This document shows positions 13,986 through 19,594 of a stretch of 19,594 bases of DNA, one piece after another. How positions within the stretch are numbered: position 1 is the stretch's first letter; every line of letters begins with the position of its first letter. The translations under genes and the position numbers were made by a program. The DNA is from JAGQTE01 sp964648005 (GTDB lineage Bacteria > Actinomycetota > Acidimicrobiia > Acidimicrobiales > Acidimicrobilacustridaceae): assembly GCA_964648005.1 (NCBI GenBank), contig CAZYKR010000051.1:1-19594 (forward strand), read 5' to 3'. The notes under the pieces were generated by a model. The model worked only from the letters and a program-made list of their open reading frames with translations. It was not told the origin of the DNA and searched no databases.

Positions 13986-14390
13986 ATGGTTCTGGCCGAT
14001 ATCACGCTCGGCGACATGCTGTGGTCGCTGATCGTCTTCTTCTTCTTCTTCATGCTCCTGATGATCTTGTTCCAGATCCTCGGGGACCTGTTCCGCGATC
14101 ACGAGTTGTCGGGCGTGAGCAAGGCGATCTGGGTGATCTTCTTGATCCTGTTCACCCCGATCACGATGCTCGTCTACCTGATCGTGCGCGGCCAGGGCAT
14201 GGCCAAGCGGGCCATGGACGCGCAGGTCGCCGCCCAGAAGCAGTTCAACGAGTTCGTGCAGCAGAGCGCCGCCGCCACGGGTGGCGCCGACGGCGCAGCC
14301 GATCAGATCGCCAAGGCCAAGCAGCTGCTGGACCAGGGCGCCATCTCGCAGGCCGAGTTCGACGCCATCAAGGCCAAGGCGCTCGCCTGA
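13986..14390 (+). CDS. Small membrane protein with PLDc_N-like helices and SHOCT tail
   Basis: A 134-residue protein. Residues about 10-34 form a very hydrophobic helix containing five consecutive Phe. Residues 48-67 form a second helix (AIWVIFLILFTPITMLVYLI), as in the PLDc_N family of two-helix domains. Residues 70-100 are a Gln/Ala-rich linker. The last 30 residues (ADQIAKAKQLLDQGAIS..., then AEFDAIKAKAL) are a SHOCT domain, a short helical oligomerisation motif. The catalytic part of phospholipase D is absent, so no enzyme activity is implied. An ideal GGAGG site supports the start. The gene stands alone, ends before a strong hairpin, and its role is unknown; SHOCT-bearing membrane proteins are common in actinobacteria. 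Confidence 0.85.
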   Translation: MVLADITLGDMLWSLIVFFFFFMLLMILFQILGDLFRDHELSGVSKAIWVIFLILFTPITMLVYLIVRGQGMAKRAMDAQVAAQKQFNEFVQQSAAATGGADGAADQIAKAKQLLDQGAISQAEFDAIKAKALA

Positions 14391-14415
14391 GCCGAGCCCC
14401 ACACGGACGCTCCTG

Positions 14416-14456
14416 CGGGCGGGTTCGTCGAGGCGTTGACCTCGGCGACCCGCCCG
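14416..14456. terminator. Strong hairpin between convergent genes, candidate bidirectional terminator
   Basis: The left arm (14416-14433) pairs with the right arm (14440-14456) through about 17 base pairs with one wobble and one bulge, closing a six-nt loop (CGTTGA). It has no T-run, which is usual for high-GC actinobacterial terminators. It begins 25 nt after the SHOCT gene stop and also lies just beyond the proA 3' end, so it can serve both strands. A second, looser inverted repeat (CGGGGTTG 14466-14473 with CAACCCCG 14500-14507) overlaps the proA stop. Confidence 0.7.
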
Positions 14457-14498
14457 TCGTGCGTTCGGGGTTGGCGCACCGTCGATCCTCGCGGTTCG

Positions 14499-15758
14499 TC
14501 AACCCCGGGTCTGGCCGGAGCCGTGCACGACGTACTTGGCGGTCGTGAGCTGGCGCAACCCGAGGGGCCCCCGTGCGTGCAGCTTCTGGGTGGAGATGCC
14601 GATCTCGGCACCGAACCCGAACTCCTCGCCGTCGACGAAGCGGGTGGAGGCGTTGACCAGCACCGCCGCCGCGTCGACCTCGGCCACGAAGCGGTCTGCC
14701 GCCTCGAGGGACCCGGTCACGATCGCCTCGGAGTGCCCGGACGAGAACCGGTTGACGTGGTCGACGGCGGCGTCGAGGTCGGGCACGACGCGCACCGCCA
14801 GCTTGAGGTCCAAGAACTCGGTGGCGTAGTCGTCGTCGGTGGCGTTGCCGGCTCCGGGCACGAGCGCCTGGGTGCGCTCGTCACCCACGAGCTCGACCCC
14901 GGCGAGTGCTTCGGCGGCCCGGGGCAGGAAGGCGTCGGCCACCGCCTCGTGCACGAGCAGGTTCTCGGCGGCGTTGCACACCGACGGCCGCTGCGTCTTG
15001 GCGTTGACGATGATGTCGATCGCCATGTCCAGGTCGGCGTCGGCGTCGACGTAAACGTGGCAGTTGCCGTCGCCGTCGATGATGGTCGGTACGGTGGCGT
15101 GCTCCAGGATCGACGCGATCAGCGACGGCCCGCCCCGTGGGATCAGGCAGTCGACCACACCCCGCAGCCGCATGAACTCGACCGCAGCCTCACGCGACAC
15201 GTCGTCGACCAGCACCACGGCGTCGGCAGGCAGCCCGGCCTTGGCCACGCCGGCGCGCAGCACCGACGCGATCGCCACGTTGGATGCGATCGCCCCGGAC
15301 GAACCGCGCAGGAAGGCGCCGTTTCCGGACTTCAGGCACAGACCGGCGGCGTCGCTCGTGACGTTCGGTCGGTTCTCGTAGATGATCGCCACGACACCCA
15401 AGGGCACGCGCACGCGCTCGATGCGCAGGCCGTTGGGACGGACCCAGCCGTCGAGCACCTCGCCGACCGGGTCGGCCAGGCCGGCGACTTGGCGCAGCCC
15501 GCCGGCCATCGCCTCCACCCGCCGTTCGTCCAGCCGGAGCCGGTCCTGCACCGTCGCCGAGATCCCGTCGCGCTCGGCGCGCGCCAGATCGGCAGCGTTG
15601 GCCTCCAGCACCTCGTCGCTCCGCTGCACCAGCAGCTCGGCGGCAGCGTGCAGCGCATCGTCCTTCTGGGCGGTCGAGGCCCGCGCCACGGCGCGGCTCG
15701 CCTCCTTCACCCGGCGACCGAGCTCGGCGATGGGGGTCACAGCATGCGAAGCGTCCAC
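14499..15758 (-). CDS. proA: Gamma-glutamyl phosphate reductase
   Basis: A 419-residue NADPH-dependent enzyme that converts gamma-glutamyl phosphate to glutamate 5-semialdehyde in cytosolic proline synthesis. Family landmarks are RVPLGVVAIIYENRPNVT (117-134), LKSGNGAFLRG (142-152) and the catalytic Cys261 in QRPSVCNAAENLLVH. The C-terminal FVDGEEFGFGAEIGIST and LHARGP...GLRQLTTAKYV motifs are also present. Length matches the usual 415-420 residues. The GTG start at 15758 follows a TAGCCT box by six nt, suggesting a leaderless transcript. Its usual partner proB is not adjacent in this window. It is divergent from the AAA gene with only 24 nt between the start codons. Confidence 0.97.
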   Translation of the reverse strand: MDASHAVTPIAELGRRVKEASRAVARASTAQKDDALHAAAELLVQRSDEVLEANAADLARAERDGISATVQDRLRLDERRVEAMAGGLRQVAGLADPVGEVLDGWVRPNGLRIERVRVPLGVVAIIYENRPNVTSDAAGLCLKSGNGAFLRGSSGAIASNVAIASVLRAGVAKAGLPADAVVLVDDVSREAAVEFMRLRGVVDCLIPRGGPSLIASILEHATVPTIIDGDGNCHVYVDADADLDMAIDIIVNAKTQRPSVCNAAENLLVHEAVADAFLPRAAEALAGVELVGDERTQALVPGAGNATDDDYATEFLDLKLAVRVVPDLDAAVDHVNRFSSGHSEAIVTGSLEAADRFVAEVDAAAVLVNASTRFVDGEEFGFGAEIGISTQKLHARGPLGLRQLTTAKYVVHGSGQTRG

Positions 15759-15764
15759 CTCGCA

Positions 15765-15774
15765 AGGCTAACGT
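15765..15774. promoter_or_regulatory. Overlapping divergent -10 boxes of proA and the AAA gene
   Basis: On the minus strand TAGCCT (15770-15765) ends six nt before the proA GTG. On the plus strand TAACGT (15769-15774) ends eight nt before the AAA GTG at 15783. The two boxes share the TA at 15769-15770, so simultaneous polymerase binding seems impossible. -35 elements are not convincing on either side, and both would lie inside the opposite gene. Confidence 0.45.
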
Positions 15775-15782
15775 CGCCCGCT

Positions 15783-17315
15783 GTGAGGTTCGACTGGTGG
15801 CGGGGCCGCGGCGACAGCTACCCGCCGCTCGACGACAGCGGCCGGTCGGGGCACGACCCCGGTCTGGCGCTGGCCGTCGACGAATTCCGCCGGGCGTTGA
15901 CGCCGGTGCTCGCCCCCATCGCCGCCGGTGTGCCCGCCGGCCGGCCCGAGCACGCCGATGGCGACGTGATCCAGGAGGCGTTCAACCTCAGCTGCGCCTT
16001 CATCGACGCCGACGGCCTCGCCACCGACGCCGAGCTGCGGGCGCTGCTGGCGACGTTCTCCCCGCTGCTCGACCACCGCTTCGCCGCCACGACGCCCGCC
16101 ACGGCCCGCTCCATCGGCCTGACGGAAGGCAAGCGCTGGATCCTCGAGCAGCCGTCGGCGCTGTTCGAGATCCTGCTCGGGGCCGATCGGCGTGACGGCA
16201 CCGACCACGCGTCGGTGTACCTCAGCCAGGCCGTGGCGATCGGGCACATGGTGGCGGCCCTCGACGACCTCACGACACGCACCGAGCTCAACGCCATCGA
16301 GCGCTTCCGCGCCACGCACCTCGACCGCATCCGGCGCGACGCGTCGCCACCGGCGACCAGCGCGGCGGCACCGGCGTCACATCGATCGGAGCGCCCGCCC
16401 GACAACGCCGGGGCGGATGCCGCGTCGAGCGCCGCGGCGGAGGACGCTGCGGCCGCCACGACCGCCGCCGCGCCGGAGCTGCCGCCACCCCGGCCACTGG
16501 AGGAGTTGCTCGCCGAGCTCGACGGCCTGATCGGGCTGGCCGACGCCAAGCGGGAGGTGCACCTCGTCGCCGACCTGCTCCAGGTGCAGCGTTTGCGCCG
16601 CGAGCGCGGCCTCGCCACCGTCGAGCGCAGCCATCACCTGGTGTTCACCGGCAACCCGGGAACCGGCAAGACCACGGTCGGTCGCCTCATCGCCGCCATC
16701 TACCGCACCCTCGGCGTCGTCGAGCGCGGCCAACTCGTGGAGACGGACCGCTCCGGGCTCGTCGCCGGCTACGTCGGCCAGACGGCCACCAAGGTCGTCG
16801 CCGTGTTCGACGAGGCCGACGGCGGCGTGCTGCTCATCGACGAGGCGTATTCGCTGGTGCGCGGCTCCGACAGCGACTTCGGCCGGGAGGCCATCGACAC
16901 GATCGTGAAGCTGGTCGAGGACCGCCGCGACCGCATCGTCGTGATCATGGCCGGCTACCCCGACGAGATGGCGGAACTGGTCGGGGCGAACCCCGGCCTG
17001 CGCAGCCGTTTCCCGACCACGATCCACTTCCCCGACTACACCGACGAGGAGCTCACCGCCATCTTCTCGTCGCTCGCCGAGCGAGGCCACTACCTGCTGG
17101 ACGCGGCGACGCACGCCACGGTGCAGGCATGGTTCGCGGCGCAGCCGCGCACGCAGGGTTTCGGCAACGGCCGCCTGGCACGCAACCTGTTCGAAGCGGC
17201 CGTCGGCCGCCAGGCAGGCCGCGTCGTCGACATCACCGACCCGACCGACCTCGAGCTCGTGACCCTGCTGCCGCAGGACATCCCGGCCACCGACGACCCC
17301 AATCTGACGTCGTGA
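15783..17315 (+). CDS. CbxX/CfqX-type AAA+ ATPase with acidic helical N-terminal domain
   Basis: A 510-residue cytosolic protein. The C-terminal AAA module has Walker A GNPGTGKT (290-297), a pore-loop-like segment GYVGQTATK (329-337), Walker B GVLLIDEAYSL (348-358) and the NPGLRSRF arginine-finger region (403-410). This is the CbxX/SpoVK/EccA-like class. The N-terminal domain (about 28-185) is helical and holds two related acidic stretches, CAFIDADGLATDAELRALL (71-89) and AALDDLTTRTELNAIERF (158-175). These recall TerB-like domains, but only by eye. An Ala/Pro-rich linker (186-236) joins the two. GTG at 15783 is chosen because it follows a -10-like box; upstream codons in frame would lie inside proA. 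EccA is unlikely since no ESX genes are visible. Together with the downstream binding proteins it may be part of an envelope-stress module. Confidence 0.85.
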   Translation: MRFDWWRGRGDSYPPLDDSGRSGHDPGLALAVDEFRRALTPVLAPIAAGVPAGRPEHADGDVIQEAFNLSCAFIDADGLATDAELRALLATFSPLLDHRFAATTPATARSIGLTEGKRWILEQPSALFEILLGADRRDGTDHASVYLSQAVAIGHMVAALDDLTTRTELNAIERFRATHLDRIRRDASPPATSAAAPASHRSERPPDNAGADAASSAAAEDAAAATTAAAPELPPPRPLEELLAELDGLIGLADAKREVHLVADLLQVQRLRRERGLATVERSHHLVFTGNPGTGKTTVGRLIAAIYRTLGVVERGQLVETDRSGLVAGYVGQTATKVVAVFDEADGGVLLIDEAYSLVRGSDSDFGREAIDTIVKLVEDRRDRIVVIMAGYPDEMAELVGANPGLRSRFPTTIHFPDYTDEELTAIFSSLAERGHYLLDAATHATVQAWFAAQPRTQGFGNGRLARNLFEAAVGRQAGRVVDITDPTDLELVTLLPQDIPATDDPNLTS

Positions 17316-17408
17316 CGCCGCGCCGCAGGCTGCCCTCCACCACCGCGACACCACCAGCTCGGACCGGGGTACCCGTCAAGAAGGCCCAAGCGCGGCCCGA
17401 CGGCACCA

Positions 17409-17425
17409 ACCGGCTCCGGTAGCGT
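17409..17425 (+). promoter_or_regulatory. Possible promoter and palindrome before the first substrate-binding-like gene
   Basis: TAGCGT (17420-17425) ends nine nt before the ATG at 17435. The palindrome ACCGG-CT-CCGGT (17409-17420) overlaps its first base. No ribosome-binding site separates the box from the ATG (TTCCCCGGCG), consistent with a leaderless or near-leaderless start. The rest of the 119-nt gap after the AAA gene shows nothing I can name. Confidence 0.35.
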
Positions 17426-17434
17426 TCCCCGGCG

Positions 17435-18478
17435 ATGCGTCGACTCGCCGCCGTCGTGGGTGCCGTGGCGATGGTCGTGCTGGCCGTCGCCGTCCGGGCG
17501 CGCCTCGACGGCGAGCAGCGCGGCACCGACGCCGCACCGGCGGTGCTGGTGTGCTCCAGCGAGCTCGCCGACGTGTGCCGCGCCCTCGACGCCGCCCACG
17601 ACGACATCACCGTGCGCATCGAGGACGCCGCCGTCACCCAGGCGGCGCTCACCGCCCAGGACGCGTCGGCGGACGCGCTGGGGATCGACGTCTGGCTGGC
17701 GCCGGCGCCGATGGCCGAGATGGTGCGGACCGAGCGCGACCTGCAGAGCCTCGAACCGCTCCTCGGGCCCTCCGGACCGGTGCTCGCCCGCACGCCGACC
17801 GTGATGCTCGTCTGGGGCGATCGCCTGGGCACCTTGGAGCAGCACTGCGGGGGCGAGGTCACGTGGGCGTGCGTGGCCGAGGCCGCCGACAAGCCGTGGA
17901 GCGACATCGGCGGCGAGGCCGGCTGGGGCGACGTGAAGGTCGGGTTCAGCGGCATCGGCACCGCCGACGGCATGCTCAACGTCGCCGCCGCCGCCGGATC
18001 GCTCATCGGGCGCACCGACTACGCCAGCAACGACTTCGGCGATCTCGGGTTCCAGGAACGCCTGGGCGACCTCGCCCGCAGCTCCGCCCGCAGCACCCCG
18101 ACCGGCGCCTCGCCGACCCAGGAGCTGCTGACCAAGGGACCGGCGGCGATCCAGATCGCCGCCGGGCTCGAGGCCGACGCCGTCCCGGCCGTCCGCGCCG
18201 GCGCGCGCGGCGATCGGGTCCAGGTCCGCTCCCCCGACCCGGTGGTCACCGCCGACGTCGTCGCCACACCCATCGTCGGCGCGCCCGGCGCCGAGCGGCT
18301 CGATGCCATCCTGTCCGGTGACGAGCTGGCCGAGCTGCTGGCGAACGACGGCTGGCGGGTCGACGGCCAGCCGACGGCGCCGGGCATCCCGACCGACCAA
18401 CCCCTCCCCGACTCCGCCAACACGCCGAGCGGCGGCGTGCTCCTCGCCCTCCGCCGCACCTGGACCGAGGTTTCCTGA
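17435..18478 (+). CDS. Exported substrate-binding-protein-like protein
   Basis: A 347-residue protein with a basic start (MRRL), a hydrophobic helix (about 4-21) and no lipobox, so it is either secreted or anchored by its signal helix. The mature part resembles a type 2 periplasmic binding fold: VLVCSSELADVCRALDAAH near residues 37-55, GIDVWLAPAPMAEMV (83-97), TPTVMLVWGDRLG and WSDIGGEAGWGDVKVGFSG. These parallel the WSDIL and WGPFRLGKTNP segments of the downstream protein, suggesting paralogy. No permease or ATPase of an ABC transporter is encoded nearby. The 3' end overlaps the next gene by one base (TGATG), so the two are made together. Family is assigned from fold-like motifs only; ligand unknown. 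Confidence 0.7.
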   Translation: MRRLAAVVGAVAMVVLAVAVRARLDGEQRGTDAAPAVLVCSSELADVCRALDAAHDDITVRIEDAAVTQAALTAQDASADALGIDVWLAPAPMAEMVRTERDLQSLEPLLGPSGPVLARTPTVMLVWGDRLGTLEQHCGGEVTWACVAEAADKPWSDIGGEAGWGDVKVGFSGIGTADGMLNVAAAAGSLIGRTDYASNDFGDLGFQERLGDLARSSARSTPTGASPTQELLTKGPAAIQIAAGLEADAVPAVRAGARGDRVQVRSPDPVVTADVVATPIVGAPGAERLDAILSGDELAELLANDGWRVDGQPTAPGIPTDQPLPDSANTPSGGVLLALRRTWTEVS

Positions 18479-19594
18479 TGCACCGTCCCCAGAGCGCTCG
18501 GCCTACGCCGACCCACCCCGAGCCGGGCCGCACCCGGCCGCACCCCGCGCCGAGTCGCGCGCCGCGCCGTCGCAGCATCGTCGTCCTGGCCGCCGCGCTC
18601 GCGGTCGCCCTCGTGGCGTCGTCGTGCAACGGCAACGGCGGCCAGAACGCCGACGACGCGCTCGGCATCACGGCCGACTGCGCCATCATCGTTCCGATGG
18701 CGGTCTCGCCCGAGAAGATCGACCTGCTCACCGATCTCGCCAAGACGTTCAACGGCCGCGACGTGCAGGTCAACGGGGCCAAGGCCTGCGTCAGCCCCAA
18801 GTCGAAGTCGTCGGGCGGGTCGATGCAGCTGCTCGCCGACGGCTGGCGTGACGAGAAGGCCGAGGGGCCCCAGCCTGTCGTCTGGTCACCGGCGGGCAGC
18901 GGTTGGGGCGCCGTGCTCGACCAGCGCCTCACCGACGCCGGGCAGGCACCGATCGCCGGACAGGGGCAGTCGTTCATGAACACCCCGCTGGTGATCGCCA
19001 TGCCCAAGCCCATGGCCGAGGCGCTCGGCTGGCCTCAGGCCGAGCTCGGTTGGTCGGACATCCTCACCGCCGTCGACGACCCGCAGGGCTGGGCCACCTA
19101 CGGCCATCCGGAGTGGGGCCCGTTCCGGCTCGGCAAGACCAATCCGAACTTCTCGACGAGCGGCCTCAACGCCCTCATCGCCCAGAACTACGCCGCCGCC
19201 GGCAAGACCCGGGATCTCACGCTCGAGGACCTCGACCGGCCCGAGGTCGTCGAGGACAACCGCACCATCGAGTCCGCTGTCGTCCACTACGGCGACACGA
19301 CGCTGACGTTCCTGAACAACCTGTACCGCGCCGACCAGCGCAACACGGCGCTGCAGTACGCCTCGGCGGTCGCCGTCGAGGAGAAGTCGATCATCGACTA
19401 CAACTCGGGCAACCCCGACGGCGTGCTCGAGCCGGGCGAGGAGCCGCGGCCGCCGCGCGTCCCGCTGGTCGCCATCTACCCCAAGGAGGGCACGCTGTTC
19501 TCCGACAACCCGCTGTACGTCCTCGACGCGCCGTGGGTCAGCGACGACGAGCGCGCCGCCGCCGAGCAGTTCATCTCGTTCGTTCTCGAGGCGG
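18478..19594 (+). CDS. Substrate-binding lipoprotein, probably SBP-VWA type, 3' truncated
   Basis: The frame is open from ATG 18478 to the window edge (372 codons). A 32-residue Pro/Arg-rich basic N-terminus precedes a hydrophobic stretch ending in VASSC, where Cys50 is the likely lipidated residue. The visible mature part is a type 2 substrate-binding domain: CAIIVPMAVSPEKIDLLTDL (67-86), VVWSPAGSGWGAVLDQRL, NTPLVIAMPKPMAEALGW, GWSDIL, WGPFRLGKTNPNFSTSGLNAL and VPLVAIYPKEGTLFSDNP. Actinobacterial proteins of this type commonly continue into a von Willebrand A domain; whether this one does lies beyond the window. The ATG overlaps the upstream stop by one base. No ABC permease is seen, so a sensory or assembly role is as likely as transport. 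Confidence 0.8.
   Translation, partial: MHRPQSARPTPTHPEPGRTRPHPAPSRAPRRRSIVVLAAALAVALVASSCNGNGGQNADDALGITADCAIIVPMAVSPEKIDLLTDLAKTFNGRDVQVNGAKACVSPKSKSSGGSMQLLADGWRDEKAEGPQPVVWSPAGSGWGAVLDQRLTDAGQAPIAGQGQSFMNTPLVIAMPKPMAEALGWPQAELGWSDILTAVDDPQGWATYGHPEWGPFRLGKTNPNFSTSGLNALIAQNYAAAGKTRDLTLEDLDRPEVVEDNRTIESAVVHYGDTTLTFLNNLYRADQRNTALQYASAVAVEEKSIIDYNSGNPDGVLEPGEEPRPPRVPLVAIYPKEGTLFSDNPLYVLDAPWVSDDERAAAEQFISFVLEA

Noticed and set aside
10346..14548. Very long open frame (about 1400 codons) on the plus strand opposite the sulfatase
   Set aside because: Its translation is low-complexity Arg/Ala/Gly/His with no domain, and it is antisense to a clearly recognisable sulfatase. High-GC codon bias leaves such mirror frames open.
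14436..15782. N-terminal extension of the AAA protein upstream of 15783
   Set aside because: The extra residues are antisense to proA and show no domain. The family-like sequence begins after the GTG at 15783.
15783..17315. EccA of a type VII secretion system
   Set aside because: The AAA class is related, but no WXG100, EccB-E or PE/PPE gene is visible and the N-terminal domain does not look like a TPR array.

Overview
The window is about 70% G+C and looks like a chromosomal segment of a high-GC actinobacterium. An Acidimicrobiia-type lineage (Ilumatobacter/Iamia-like) is my best guess from the gene mix, not a demonstrated assignment. Pointers are GTG starts, several -10 boxes only 6-9 nt from the start codon (leaderless style), class II DAHP synthase, an APS-type CysH beside a siroheme reductase, a PaaX regulator, a SHOCT protein and a CbxX-type AAA protein. 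I see no rRNA, tRNA, CRISPR array, insertion sequence or phage gene, and no gene-free gap longer than about 180 bases.

Layout. 1-1026: 3' part of class II DAHP synthase (shikimate pathway). 1093-3683: a promoter with an imperfect palindrome at the expected transcription start, then a nitrite/sulfite reductase and APS reductase (CysH) overlapping by ATGA. Together they form the reductive half of assimilatory sulfate reduction. 3732-5542: PaaX-family regulator and, 2 nt later, a GerMN lipoprotein. 5651-6574: SGNH-hydrolase-like lipoprotein with its own promoter. 6583-8996 (minus): a MoxR AAA ATPase and a CoxE-type VWA protein, coupled by a GTGA overlap. 9081-9985: a class III nucleotidyl-cyclase-like protein behind two membrane helices, preceded by a 15-codon upstream ORF that ends in ATGA on the cyclase start. 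The moxR/cyclase divergent region carries a perfect palindrome and a direct repeat. 10001-13831 (minus): a giant secreted sulfatase fused to a CSLREA-type beta-helix and a long C-terminal region. 13986-14390: small membrane protein with a SHOCT tail, followed by a strong hairpin. 14499-15758 (minus): ProA. 15783-17315: CbxX-type AAA protein with an acidic helical, possibly TerB-like, N-terminal domain. 17435-19594: two tandem substrate-binding-like exported proteins; the second runs off the window.

The most unusual items are: (i) the sulfatase/CSLREA beta-helix fusion; (ii) the siroheme reductase with a full four-cysteine cluster motif in both halves; (iii) the AAA + tandem SBP set at the right end, a candidate envelope-sensing or stress module; (iv) the leaderless upstream ORF fused by ATGA to the cyclase; and (v) proA and the AAA gene, divergently transcribed from -10 boxes that appear to share a TA dinucleotide. 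All function calls rest on reading motifs by eye; no database search was run.
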